NCBI GenBank assembly: GCA_949130495.1
Contig: OX422220.1
Coordinates: 128,004,268-128,068,267, forward strand
DNA length: 64,000 nucleotides
Source: Sambucus nigra
Lineage: Eukaryota > Streptophyta > Magnoliopsida > Dipsacales > Adoxaceae
Direction of reading: 5' to 3'
The notes beneath the pieces were generated by a model. The model made no database searches, had not been told where the DNA came from, and saw only the letters and a list, made by a program, of their open reading frames with translations. Numbering within the stretch: the stretch's first letter is position 1; every line of letters starts with the position of its first letter. Position numbers and translations under genes: made by a program. Positions 10,195-21,633 of this stretch are shown here, in pieces.

Positions 10195-10743
10195 TCTTGA
10201 TACCAAAATTTACCATCCTACATGGACTAATTATAAGCCAACACGTGTCATCCTATGTGTCACAAATCCAAGTCGGCATGATAGAGAAGCTCGATCAATA
10301 AGGAAGCCCGACCAACATAGTTACCCGAACAATTGAAAATCCCAACCAACGTTGTTTACCGACCAACTGGGAATCCCAACCAATGACCGAAAAGTCATTC
10401 TGTATAACCAAGCAAGCGCCAACAGTCTTACAGCCTGTATTGCCTGTGAAGCAACAATGTTCATATAATTAATTCTCATTATGTATTGATGTAAATGCCT
10501 AACAAATACATGCATTCCATCCTTTCACATGACAACGATCAAGACCCCCCCTTGGGCTATAAATGCATTGTATCCTCATTGCTAGGGATCGAAAAACAAC
10601 TTAAGACAGTCAATACATAACAGTGGATGTAGACTATTCTATTTGAACCGAACCACTTTAAAAAGTTTTCTTGTGCCTTTTTTGTTTCACTCAATTTATC
10701 TGTGATCAATTAATTAGGCTTAGTCTAGTTTTTTGCATCAACA
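10195..10743 (+). mobile_element. Element A (Tat) 5' LTR
   Basis: The start TCTTGATACCAAAATT aligns with TGTTGACACCAAAATT at the matching end of the element E LTR (56776 read leftward), and the end GCATCAACA matches the other E LTR boundary. The length (549 bp) is close to the 524-bp E copy. A TATA box lies at 10557-10564 and a PBS follows. TG has become TC at the outer end. No target duplication could be read because the 3' LTR is missing. Confidence 0.8.
10557..10564 (+). promoter_or_regulatory. TATA box in element A LTR
   Basis: GGGCTATAAATGCATTG; the same GGGCTATAAAT motif occurs in the element E LTR on the minus strand near 56408-56418. Confidence 0.65.
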
Positions 10744-10745
10744 GA

Positions 10746-10764
10746 TTGACGTCGTCTGTGGAAA
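10746..10764 (+). other. Element A primer binding site (mutated)
   Basis: TTGACGTCGTCTGTGGAAA starts three bases after the LTR. Element E has the intact form TTGGCGCCGTCTGTGGGAA at 56232-56250. The GGCGCC core has changed to GACGTC. Confidence 0.75.
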
Positions 10765-10806
10765 ATGTATTGCTAAACATTTTCACTCATTCATCATTCA
10801 TCGCCT

Positions 10807-12540
10807 ATGGCCGAAATTCCAGAATCAAGCACTAGAATTGATGGAATCCCGCTTAATCCCTCTGCCCCTCTTAACAATAATGATTTGACATAAATTTTTG
10901 CTAGCCTGGCCAAAGGTCAAGAGGCCATGCAGGATATTATACGACAGTTGGACCAAACTCTGCAAACTGGTTTGTCGGCGTAATCTAATCACAGGAATAT
11001 GTCACCGCCGCCAACAAAGAGTATTGGGCATAGTCGTTCCAGAACTTCTAGGGATCCTTTATATCTACCTGGAGCAACCTCTTCTATTAGGGTCACTAAT
11101 TCCATTGATGGACAATCTCTCATCCTAGAAAGATTGAGTGCCTTAGAAAGGCTAAGTAGGGCCTCTCCTTTTGATCATTTGAGACCCCAGGGAAATGCCC
11201 TACGAGTTGCGTCGAGAAATACTCGACGACCAAGTGATCTAAGGGAAGATTCAGCACAGTCCAGATTAAATACCCGACATACTGGAAGGTCTAGTCAGAG
11301 AGAAGGTTCACGGGAAGAAAGTTCAGCAAGATCTGGTGGTCGTCATAAAAGAGTTGTCACCCATGGCACTAGCAGTGATGCTTGGAAAGGTTCCATTCAA
11401 CGTTTGGAAGACAGATTAGGTGAAATGGCCAAAGCCAAGAATCCCCTTCAAATAAGTTTTATTAAAGGGTCCCCTTTTGTGCAAACCAACGTGGATTTCC
11501 CTACGCCGACCAAGTTTAAAGCTCTAGTAGTCACTCCCAGATATGATGATAAGACTGATCCAATTCTCTATATACAGTAATATGAAGCAGCTATTGATAT
11601 CTATGTTGTTCATGATGAGATGAGATGTAGGGAGTTCTCAGGAACAATCACTGGATCTGCTCAAACCCAGTACAATAGCCTTCCTTAGGGGTATATTTCT
11701 TGCTTTCAACAACTAATCGAGTTATTCATTAGTAATTTTTACTTTGCAGCAAAACCAATGAGACGAGTAGCTCATTTACTTAGTGTAAGACAGAAAGAAG
11801 GAGAAAGTACCAGGGATTACATCACTCGTTTCAACAATGAGAAACTGGAAGTAATTTATTATGAAGAGAAGACAATAATCACTGATCTCATGAGTGGTTT
11901 GCTCCCTGATAAATTATATTATACTCTAGCAAAAGATCCACCAAAGACGATGAAAGAATTGATAGCCACGATAGTAAAGATTATGAACGCCGAGGAAGCT
12001 ATGGATGGTAAAAAGAATTCAGATGCAAAAGCGGAAGCAAAAGAAGAAGGGAAGTCGGATAAAAAGGAGCATAAGAATCATAATGAGCGAATGAGTTAGA
12101 AGGGAAAGGAAAGCCTAGATCGGATCAGGAAATTCACTAATTACACTCCTTCGACAGTGGGTATTCATCATGTGTTGGAGAAAATCAAGCACAACAATGA
12201 TTTGAGTTGGCCTGAAAAGTTAAGGTCGCCTGCTGATAAAAGGGATAAGTCCAAGTATTATGAGTTTCATAAAGATCATGGTCATACTACCAACCAATAC
12301 ATTGATCTCCAAAATGAGATAGAAGCACTCATCCGAAAAGGAAAGATGGACAAATTTGTTGATCATCAGAATGGTGGAAGAAATGGAGGAAGAGGTCGAC
12401 AGAGATCTAAATTGCCAATTAAACCCAGAGAAGACAAGAAGAGGAACCATGACGATGATCCAAAAGATGATCCCGATCTCCCTAAGAAACCTAGACAACT
12501 GGAACGTGAGGTATTCCCACTCAGTTTTGGATCTTTAGAT
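10807..12540 (+). pseudogene. Element A gag (broken)
   Basis: The ATG at 10807 begins MAEIPESS, matching MADNPESS of the element E gag. A proline/arginine-rich N-terminal part is followed by the retrotransposon gag core (about 11500-12000, with the AHLLSVRQKEGESTRDYITR stretch) and the Tat-type zinc box near 12258-12302. In that box both cysteines are now tyrosines (YEFHKDHGHTTNQY). Pieces at 10999-11580, 11758-12099 and 12157 onward share one frame, with stops at 11578-11580, near 11686 and at 12097-12099. Gag would package element RNA into cytoplasmic particles; this copy cannot make the full protein. Confidence 0.85.
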
Positions 12541-13090
12541 TGTTACATGATTATAGGTGGAGATGCTGGAAGAGGAGATCACATAGCTAAAAGAAAGTCT
12601 TACCTCAATGAGGCTCAAGATTGTTCCTATATCCAGCATATCAACCTCACCGAGGAGGATCGACCAAGAAAAGTTAACAAGGATAAGCTCGTAATCGGCT
12701 TTTCCAAAAATAATTTATCAGGAGATTTGTATCGTCATGATGATCCTTTAGTGGTCAGAGTCGGGATGAAAGAAGTATTGGTCGAAAAAACATTAGTGGA
12801 CAATGGTAGTTTGGTAGACATCATGTTCTATCCCTGTTTTGATAGTCTGGGTTTAAAACTCAATTAACTAGAGCCATATCATAGGCCACTCATTGGATTC
12901 TCAGGAGAAAAGGTGTTTCCTCTAGGAACTATTAAAATAGATGTGTTGATCGGGACTTGGCCGGCGAGCAGGACAAAGAAGGTAAAATTCTTTGTAATAG
13001 ATAAAAATGTTCATTTTGCTTATAATATGATCATGGGAAGAGTTGGTCTGAAAAAATTCGAAGTTGTACCCTCAACTGTTCATTAATGCC
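12541..13090 (+). pseudogene. Element A aspartic protease region (broken)
   Basis: This continues the gag frame. The active-site segment reads LVDNGSLVDIMF, against the usual Tat form DGGSSADIMF seen in element C, so the catalytic aspartate is kept but its neighbours have changed. The flap and C-terminal part (Y-N-M-I-M-G-R-V-G-L) are recognisable to about 13085. A stop at 12865-12867 and several stops further on break the frame. Confidence 0.75.
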
Positions 13091-13399
13091 TGAAATTCTC
13101 AACCAACTTTGGAGTTGGAGTAGTGAAAGGAGACCAGAAAGTCGCTCGGGAGTGCTATTATTCCTCTTCCAAGGAAGAAGATATGTTGGAGGACAAACGG
13201 AAAACAACCACTTATTAAGTGGATACAACTGAGCCGAACAGTGACTCTGAAGTTGAAACCATAGATCCACGAGATGAATCTGAGCTTGTAAAAGGTCAAG
13301 TGATGGAGGTAACATAAAGCATTATTCTGGATGATGATAAAGAAGAATGAATAACTCAAATAAGATAACTATTGGAACCATTTCTTAAGAAGGAGTTAA

Positions 13400-14866
13400 C
13401 ATCTTTCTTGAGGTAAAGAAAAGAGTGTTCGCTTGGAATCATGAAGATATGCCAGGTATAGATCCAAACTTTATGTGTTATAAACTTAATGTCAATAGGG
13501 AAGTCAAACCTGTAAAGTAGCAAAGAAGAGTTTTTATCCCGGAGAAGAATCAGGCTATACAGGAAGAAGTGGAGAGGCTTCAAAAAGCTTCCTTTATTGA
13601 AGATGTGAAGTATCTTGATTGGTTGTCTAATGTAGTTATGGTAAAAAAGAAGAACAACAAGTGGAGGGTGCGTGTGGATTTTACTGACTTAAATAAAGTG
13701 TATCCAAAGGATCACTTTCCTTTGCCACAAATTGATTAACTGGTAGATGCTACTTCAGGGCATGAATTATTGAGTTGATGGATGCATATTCTGGTTATTA
13801 CCAGATCAAAATGAAGCCAGAAGACAAAGAAAGTACTTCTTTTATCACTCCCTGAGTTACTTATTGTTATAATGTTATGCCATTTTGTCTAAAAAATGCA
13901 GGTGCAACTTATTAGAGATTGGTGAAAAAAGTATTTGAGGAGCAGATTGGTAAGAATATGGAGGTGTATGTTAATGATATGCTCACTAAAAGAAAAAAAG
14001 TTGTTGATCATATTCTCGACCTCAGCCATACGTTTGAACAATTAGAAAAGCACCATATAAAGTTAAACCACACCAGTTGCATCTACGGAGTGAATGAGGG
14101 AATGTTCCTCGGGTATATAGTGAATCAAAGAGAAATTAAAGCCAATCAAGATAAGATTAAATCTCTGATCGAAATGAAGTCTCCGACCTGTAAAAAAGAT
14201 GTTCAAAGGCTAACTAGGTGCATAGCAGCACTCAACAGTTTTGTGTCAAGAGCAACAGAAAAATGTTTACCATTCTTCAAGGTACTAAAAAAAACCTTTG
14301 AACGGAACGATGAATGTGAAAAGGAATTCCTGGAGTTAAATAAGTACCTGGGAGAACCACCATTACTTTCTCGACCAATGTTGGGAGAAAAGCTATATCT
14401 GTATCTGACAGTATCTGAGTCCGCAGTTAGCTCTCCTTTGATCAAGGAGGAAAAAGGAGTTCAAAAGTCAGTTTATTACACAAGCAAAACTTTTCGAGGA
14501 GCAGAAGTAAGATATCCCAGACTGGAGAATTTGGCACTTGATTTAATTAAAGCTAGTAGACGAATGAAGCCATACTTTAAAGCCCACACTATAATGATCT
14601 ACACTAATATGCCATTAAGGCAGGTTTTACACAAGATCGAGAAATATGGAAGACTAATGTATTGGGCTGTGGAGTTGGGGGAGTATGACCTTGGGTATGA
14701 ACCAAGGACTGCTTTAAAAGGCCAAGATATGGCTGATTTTATTGCAGAATTCACTTATTCAGAGGTCCCCGAGCAACAAGGGACTCTAGCCGAGCAACAT
14801 ACAGGAGTTAGTAAACCTACTAGAGACACGCACGACCAAATCCAAACAAGGGAAACTCTAGAATAA
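13400..14866 (+). pseudogene. Element A reverse transcriptase and RNase H region (broken)
   Basis: The conserved RT order is visible: FTDLNKVYPKDHFPLPQID near 13681, a YSGYYQIKM segment near 13789, LKNAGATY near 13891 and the catalytic box near 13965-13985, which reads YVND instead of YVDD. The open part from 13919 to 14866 covers the RT thumb and the Ty3-type RNase H (LRQVLHKIEKYGRLMYWAVE) and ends in a Tat-type linker. Upstream stops and frame changes break the protein. Reverse transcription would occur in gag particles; this copy is dead at the active site. Confidence 0.85.
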
Positions 14867-14984
14867 GACTAACCAGAACTGTCCAGTGGAGTACAAGAGA
14901 TGAAGAAGAAATATAAGGAGGCGAAAGATAAAATCTTCCATCACGGGACTCTGACAAACCAAGCGTTTGACAGCGATACCCCCA

Positions 14985-16687
14985 TATGGATTTGTACATC
15001 GATGGGTCATCTTGTGAAACTGGATGGGGAGCTAGAATCATTCTTAATAATATAGACGATCTAGACATAGAGTACGCTCTACATTTCCAATTTCAAGCCT
15101 CCAATAATGAAGCAGAGTATGAAGCTATGATTGTTGGTATAAATCTAGCTAAATAATTGAACGCCTAACAAGTTATGGTGTATAGTGACTCGCAATTAGT
15201 TGTAAATCAAGTGTTGAGTTTATATGCAGTAAAAGAAGAACTGATGACCAAATATTTGGCTAAAACTTTGGAAGTAATTGCTACCTTGCTAGCAGCTCAG
15301 ATGGTCAAAATTTTGATATTGGAAATGCTTGAGCAGATGCACTTGCTCGGTTAGCTTTAGCAATCAGAACGGAAATATGAAAAACTATTCCTATTGAGCT
15401 ACTTACTAATAGGAGCTTTGATGAAGATTTGATGGTCAACTTTATTGCAGTTGATATGGGGCCATCTTGGATGGACCCCATAAGAGCATATATTGAAGAC
15501 GGGATTCTTCTAGCTGATCTACTTGAAGCTAAGAGGCTGAAATACAAAGCTACAATATACGTGTTAGATGGTGGTGTGTTATACAGAAGGGGATTAACTA
15601 CTAGTCTACAACAGTCTGTGCATCCAGCTAAGGTAAAGGGTTTAATTAAAGAAGTCCATAAAGGATACCGTGGGGCTCACGTAGCAGGAAGAACGTTGCT
15701 ATAAAGAATACATACACAAGGGTACTACTGGCCAACCATGCGGGTAGATTATTCAGATTTTGCTAAGAAATGTGACAAGTGTCAGAGGTTTTCCAGTATA
15801 CGCAAGGCTCCACAAGCTCTCTTAACACCAATCACTTCACCCTGGCCTTTTCCATGTGGGGAATTGACTTGGTCGGGCCCTTGTAAACCACCCGAAGAAG
15901 GTTCAATTACTTAGTGGTAGTTGTGGATTATTTTAAAAAATGGGTGGAAGCTAAACCATTGATTGATATATCTTATGAAAAGGTTTATCAATTCATTTAG
16001 AAAAGTATTATATGCAGGTATGGCTTACCTTATGCCTTTATAACTAATCATGGTACACAATTTAATAATGAAGAATTTGTTGCTTACTGCACCCAATCCA
16101 ACGTCTAAAAAATCTACTATGTTCTTGGCTATCCTCAAAGCAATGGACAAACAAAGGTAACTAATAGAACTTTGCTGAACGGGATAAATAAAAGGTTGGA
16201 AGATGAAAAAGGAAATTGGATTAATGAACTGCATTCGGTTCAGTGGTCTTATCGAAAAACTTCTCGAACAGCTACTGGAGAAACTCCCTATCTATTGGCA
16301 TTTGGTACTGAAGCTGTAATCCTTGTTGAGCTATGTTTACCTATGCATAGATTTCTTAACTTCAATACCCCAGTTAGAAATTTGATGAGAAGGTTGGATT
16401 TAAACATGATGGAAGAAGTTCATGAAGATGAAGCTTTAAGGAATGCAACCTATCAACAAAAGACTGCACGTTTCTACAACAAGAGGGTCATGCTGAGCAA
16501 CTTAAAGGAGGGAGATTATGCTTTGAAAAAAGTTTTTCAGATGAATAATAAGCTGGAAGCCACTTGACATGGACCTTATCATGTTACTTCAGTTATCCGA
16601 CTAGGAACATATATGATTGAGACTTTGTAAGGGGAAGAGTTCAAGAACTCATGGAATGCAGAGCACTTGAAGAAGTACTATCAGTAA
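14985..16687 (+). pseudogene. Element A second RNase H and integrase (broken)
   Basis: MDLYIDGSSCETG near 14985 is the additional (archaeal-type) RNase H domain characteristic of Tat elements. The integrase zinc finger follows (near 15655-15790, ending KCDKCQRFSS), then core pieces near 15850-16300, the open segment 16172-16567 and the C-terminal GPY motif (HGPYHV near 16570). The end HLKKYYQ plus stop at 16685-16687 matches elements C and E. Many stops and frameshifts are present. Confidence 0.82.
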
Positions 16688-16819
16688 ACGTAGTTGTGTT
16701 GTACTCAGCTCACTTCAATATTAATGAGAACATGACTTTCTGGAAAATTATTATTTTGTTATTTTCTTTTTCGAAGTTGTAGTGCTATGCACTTGTAACA
16801 TTATGATAGTAGCTCTAAT

Positions 16820-17010
16820 TATGAAGGCACTAACAAAGTTAGTCTACATCAATAAATACCACCAATAAAGTTGGTCGTTATTCATAAAGGCACCAACAAG
16901 GTTGGCCGATAACATTATAAAGCCACTAATAAAGTTGGTCGGCATCAACAAAAATCACCAACAAAGTTAGTCGACATCATTGAAGGCCACCAACAAAGTT
17001 GGTCGGTATC
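16820..17010 (+). repeat. Palindromic repeat array downstream of element A pol
   Basis: About six units spaced 28-38 bp carry ACCAAC-AAA-GTTGGT or one-base variants (for example 16861-16875 and 16989-17003), each able to form a 6-bp hairpin and usually followed by CGG or CG. The array lies between the end of pol and the end of the antisense ORF 2 fragment. Element E has the same arms in the same place. Confidence 0.8.
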
Positions 17011-17421
17011 AAACTTATAAAACCATGCAAGGCAAAATCGTAAGTCCCAAATGCTTGGTTATTGAAGACCTGGGTGACAAATGTTCATCTAAACTGGGCT
17101 AAAAGATGGACAAATGTTCCACTTACACCTACGAACCAAGGTAACTAGTGAAATTACCATAAAATTCAGGTACATTAGTATAACTATGGTGAAGCATCGG
17201 CAATTGGTATAAAACTTAGGATAATCCAAAGAATATCAATAGAACCGGTGAAAATAGAGATTAACTAAAACAGTTGATCTATTCATAGTCAAAGACTAGA
17301 AAAACATTCACAGACGTTCAAAGATTAACTAAAAGTTGATCCATTCACAAAATAATATTTTCATTAAATTTAGATGATTACATATTATTGCTCAAATATG
17401 GAGAAAGAAAATACAAAAAAT
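17011..17421 (+). other. Element A spacer between palindromic array and antisense ORF 2
   Basis: AT-rich sequence with further weak ATTGGTATAAAAC- and TAACTAAAA-like repeats and no convincing frame. It is the counterpart of 60814-61069 in element E. Confidence 0.45.
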
Positions 17422-17588
17422 TTATTCTACAAGATGCTTTCCTTCAGCTTTAGAAACATGATCCATGCCAGCTGGATGATCATCCAAAGAAAAATGAGAG
17501 TTGATGAAGTTAAGATCCCGAAGCATCCTAGTATTGTTGCTACTAGGACGGTCAAGCAAATAAGGAGGACGAATGATCTCAAGCTTGT
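17422..17588 (-). pseudogene. Element A antisense ORF 2, C-terminal piece
   Basis: Read on the minus strand, it encodes MLRDLNFIN and then SKAEGKHLVE plus TAA (17422-17424), aligned with MLKDLNFINF and SKAEGKKLIE of the element E antisense ORF 2 (59488-60813). Copia element B was inserted at 17589; the rest of the ORF resumes at 49988 with the frame kept across the site. It is antisense to A's own gag-pol. Confidence 0.85.
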
Positions 17589-19568
17589 TGAAAATCTGTT
17601 ACTAAAGCCGTTTAATATAAAATTAAACTATTTAAGTAACTCCGAACAGTTTTTTGAAGAAACTCTTTTCTTTAAAACAAAAACTAATTTATCACAAGAT
17701 GTGTTTAAAAATATGTATGAGATCTGATCAAGATTTATTAACAGGTATAATAAATCAGTTTAAAAAACATTAAACTTAGCACAACCACTAATTAGATGAG
17801 GAGATGTAGAACGATTAAGAATAAAAAAATTTTACGTGGTAAAACCTCACCCAACTGAGGAAACATCCACGACTCCCTCTGCGGAGTAAACCAAAATTTC
17901 ACTAAAATAAATTTTAACAGTTACAAACATGCATACAACTCAGACCTATACAAGTTTAGGAATGTACCCACTGGTGTCCTTATAACTTCTCTGCAGTTCT
18001 GATTGTTGATGTTGTTCTCCCAGTTTGCTAACTTCCAATTTGTTCAAGTTCTTTACGTCGACTCTTATTCTTGAGATCTTATTACCAACACTTTTAGTGT
18101 GATAGGGTGATAGTGTTTGTGAAGGTGCTTTATAACATATGCATGCACTCTCACACACTTATCCTAAAAAATTACATATAAGATCTATATGCTGTGATTT
18201 TCTATTTCTCTCTTCTCACAAAACCTAACCTTATTTGACCTTTACAATAATCTCGGAATCCACGGCTATCTTGCTCAGAAGATGTATCAAGATCTTAATC
18301 AATCTCAGGTTTTGAAAATATTTTTAAGATTGAAAATCACCAAGTGCGATTACAATCTAGGTCAAAGGTCTTGTTTCAAGAGAACAAGAAACAGAAAAGG
18401 ATTTTGTTGATTTTGAAGTTAAAAACATTTATAGAACCAAATCAACAAATATTTTCTCAATATGAGAAACTAAAAATGTAGATCTATGTGTAATATAACA
18501 TGAAACATTTTAGATCTAAGGTTTCTATAAAAGAAGAAACACAGATCCAAAAATATATTTAAGTTGATAACAAGATCTGGGAACGAAGAGGTTACAACAA
18601 CAAAACTAACAAACCAACCACTCAAAAATCTCTCAAACGCACAAGGTTGTGTTTTGTATATACAGGTTTTTGAAAGAGGTTAAGGTTTGAAATAGTTTTG
18701 AACGAATTAAGGTTAGGGTTTCCTAACTCTGGTTTCTCTCTCTCTCCACTCTTTTCACTCTACTCTTTTCTCTCTCTTCTATCTTTTCTCTTCTCTCCCT
18801 CGAATGAACAAAGTGGCAAAAGTCTCAGATGGCTGAGGGTAGGGGTCCTTTTATAGGAGGCTGAGAAGATTCGAGAACACAGACCAAGATCAAGGGCTAG
18901 GATTTGGTCTTGTATGTTTGACTTTGATCCAATGGTTTAAACATAGGTGGTGATTATAACACTCCTGATTGGCTCAAAAGAGGTTCACATGAATTATGTA
19001 GGAGCGCATGCAGATCGTTGATAAACAAGATCCAAGGGCTGTTAACATTCGATGTTTTACTCTCTTAGAAGAAATACAGATTCAACCAATCAGAGTGCAA
19101 CAGATGTTGGGCACAAAGAGGTTTAAAACGCGCGTCCAAAAAATAATTACAAAAGCACCCTGAAGTCTCTGTCGCTTTCGGATTCTACCCAAAGGAACTT
19201 TCAGTCAATATAACCAACAAATCATAATTGCAGAATGAACCCAAAAATTTTTAACACCAGATTTTAATTAATTAAAACCTTATTTTAAAAGTTTATAAAA
19301 TTCCCAAAAATTATTAAAAAATAATTTTAGGGATTTAAATACACTCAACATATATATAAACACTTATATGCACTTATATGAAATATGAAATGTATGAATG
19401 CAATTCTAAAGTGTGTGAGTGTTGGCAAAAGTATCTAGATCAAAAATAGCAAACCAAACTCTGAGGTTCTTTGGTTTCTAGGATAGACATAATTTTGTCA
19501 CAATTTCTAAACTAGATGAACACTTATACAATACAGACTCACGTGAGTCAAAAGTATATGGTGCTTCA
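17589..19568 (-). repeat. Element B 3' LTR (1980 bp)
   Basis: It begins TGAAAATCTGTTACTAAAG and ends GGTGCTTCA, as does the copy at 47994-49982. The copies differ by scattered substitutions and small indels, for example an extra CACTTATATG-like repeat near 19370 in this copy. Confidence 0.95.
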
Positions 19569-19583
19569 ATCTACCCTTTTGGA
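19569..19583 (-). other. Element B polypurine tract
   Basis: The minus strand reads CCAAAAGGGTAGAT immediately before the LTR start TGAAGCACC, the expected primer for plus-strand synthesis. Confidence 0.75.
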
Positions 19584-19864
19584 AATTTGAGAAAAAATCT
19601 CTTTTGAGTCATCTAGGACTCGTAGGGTAACAAGAATAAGGAAACCTATTCCAAAAAAAATTCTATCTACCCATTTTTTGGAAAGAAAAAGTACATAACT
19701 CAACTAATTACAAATGAATACCCTATTACATCTGTTGAGATTAAATGTACAGAATATGCAACGAATCACTAGGATCAAGCTATTTAGCATATGTAAAACG
19801 ATTCATTAGACTCAAATTTCTCCCCCATTTTGTCTCAAATAGACAAAGGGGAAAAATAAAGAGA

Positions 19865-20473
19865 TCAAAGAGAATAATCAGCACATACCATACCTATTGA
19901 TTCAAGCAAAGAAATAAATCGATTGTAATCTAAAGGTCTGGTAAACATATATGCGAGTTGCAAATCAGTAGGAATATAATTGATTTCTAATTCCTTGGTT
20001 TCAACCAATTCGCGTATAAAGTGATGTCTTATTTTTATGCGTTTTGTTCGCAAGTGTTGAACATGATTTTTAGAGATATTGATCGCGCTTTGATTATCAC
20101 AATAGAGATGCAATTGGTTTTCTTGAATACCATAATCACTTAGCATTTGTTTAAGCCAAAGTAATTGAGCACAACAGCTTCCAACAACTATGTATTCAGA
20201 TTCAGCTGTTGAGAGTGATGTGCAGTTTTGTTTCTTACTACTCCATCCTACCAAAGTATTACCTATATAATAACATGCTCCTGATGTGCTTTTACTATCA
20301 TCAGTACACCCAGCCCAGTCAGCATCAGTGTATCCAATTATAGTGCGTGGTGTATCACTAGTGTACCAACGTCCTAGGTTCAGAGTGCCTTTTAAATATT
20401 TAATGATTCTTTTAACAGAAGATAGATGACTCTCTTTAGGGTTATTTTGATAACGAGCACATACACACATCAT
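19865..20473 (-). pseudogene. Element B RNase H (C-terminal pol)
   Basis: It contains GYTDADWAGCTDDSKSTSG, the SLSTAESEY motif and YCDNQSAINISKN, the catalytic acidic residues of copia RNase H, and ends with the usual HHFIRELV and TRPLD segments. The open frame is shifted by one base relative to RT in a TG-rich stretch near 20460-20475, so RT and RNase H are no longer in one frame. RNase H removes the RNA template during reverse transcription. Confidence 0.9.
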
Positions 20474-20807
20474 ACATTATATCAGGACGCGAGGCTGTAA
20501 GGTATAGTAAGGTTCCTATCATAGTACGATATAGAGTTGGATCTATAGATTTTCCAGTTTCATCTTTAGATAGTTTTACCGTAGTACTCATGGGAGTTTT
20601 AGCATCTTTAGAACTCTCAAGGACAACTTTTTTTACTATATCTAAAGCGTACTTAGATTGCGAGACAAATAATCCTTCTGAATTTTGTTTGACTTGAAGA
20701 CCTAAGAAAAATTTCAACTCTCCCGTAAGAGACATTTGAAACTCTTTATGCATAATCTCAGAGAAGTATTTTACTTATGAGGGAGAAGTTGATCCAAAGA
20801 TAATATC
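20442..20807 (-). pseudogene. Element B reverse transcriptase, C-terminal piece
   Basis: It continues RT directly after the catalytic YVDDI box, which lies across the element C insertion. Recognisable are FGSTS, LKFFLGLQVKQNSEGLFVSQ, and SRPDIMYDV near the C-end. A stop lies between the insertion edge and 20753. Confidence 0.9.
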
Positions 20808-21377
20808 TAATGATGCTGAAATCTAGCACCACCAGATAAGTAATGATGTATAGGTGTGTAAGTATGTAAAAGGAGGTGAGTATAAGAGGAATAAGACAAT
20901 GATGTATAGTGGTTCAGCCAATTTGGCCTACATCCACTGTGAGTGTGTGATCCACTAAGTATGGTCACTAATGGCCTTGGATACAATGCACATAAGCTCC
21001 CTCTCTCTCTCTCTCTCTCTCTCTCTACTGTGTGTACAAGTAGAGTTTTTGCTAGGGTTACAATTATCGATCCCCCCCTGTAGCATTGTAGGTGACAAGT
21101 ATATATAGGTCTTGGGGGGTGTAGTGTACCCCCTAAGTATGCATGGTGCATGTGAATGATGATCTATCCAATCTCCTGTTGACACTTGTAGATGCCACTT
21201 GTAAATAATGATGACATAATATTCCCTCACGTGAGGGGGTGATATTATTATAACGGTCTTCCACGTGCCATTTGAGCCTCACGCGCACTGTTCCACGCAT
21301 CTCTCCAATCACGCGCCTGAACGGTCATAGATGTTGTTGAGGGTATACATGGGCTGAGGGTATACATGGGCATATCA
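20808..21377 (-). repeat. Element C 3' LTR (570 bp, internally deleted)
   Basis: It begins TAATGATGCTGAAATC and ends GGGCATATCA, matching the other copy at both edges. It contains a (CT)n tract at 20999-21026 and a minus-strand TATA-like CTATATATAC near 21100. It lacks about 32 bp near 20850 and about 270 bp near 21310 that the 5' LTR has, including the GC-rich 40-bp repeats. Confidence 0.9.
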
Positions 21378-21396
21378 ATCACCCCTCAGCCCTCAG
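21378..21396 (-). other. Element C polypurine tract
   Basis: The minus strand reads GGGCTGAGGGGTGAT directly before the LTR start TGATATGCCC. Confidence 0.75.
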
Positions 21397-21618
21397 CCAT
21401 AGATGTTGTTGATATGTTTGAGGGAAAATGTTTCTTCTGAGACAAGTGTATGGTATGTTTGATGAGTGACACCTGTCAAGCTGTTGTGACACTTTGGCAG
21501 ATACTCATTGTTGTTTCTATTTCCAAGGCGTGGCGGCTGCACATTGTTTGGAAATTTATGCCCTAATGATGTCCTCCTCGTGGGCTGTGCTCTGCATTGG
21601 TAAGTGGGCCCACTTATT

Positions 21619-21633
21619 GGCAAGGTATTTAAA
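21619..21633 (+). promoter_or_regulatory. TATA box of the element C antisense gene
   Basis: GGCAAGGTATTTAAA on the plus strand is followed by a CT-rich leader (TTTCTCTTTCTTCTTC then (CT)n near 21680). The same 15 bases lie at 57025-57039 in element E, also upstream of its antisense gene. It points toward the antisense gene and away from the 3' LTR. Confidence 0.65.

Noticed and set aside
10195..17421. Endogenous pararetrovirus in place of element A
   Set aside because: LTR, PBS, integrase and Tat-type double RNase H are present; there is no movement protein or circular viral layout.
17374..17727. 117-residue plus-strand frame
   Set aside because: It runs across the element A/B boundary and lies opposite antisense ORF 2; chance frame.
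20807..21230. Minus-strand frames over the element C LTR (and the similar ones at 31463-32087)
   Set aside because: They translate LTR sequence, including (CT)n as Arg-Glu repeats, and change between the two LTR copies.
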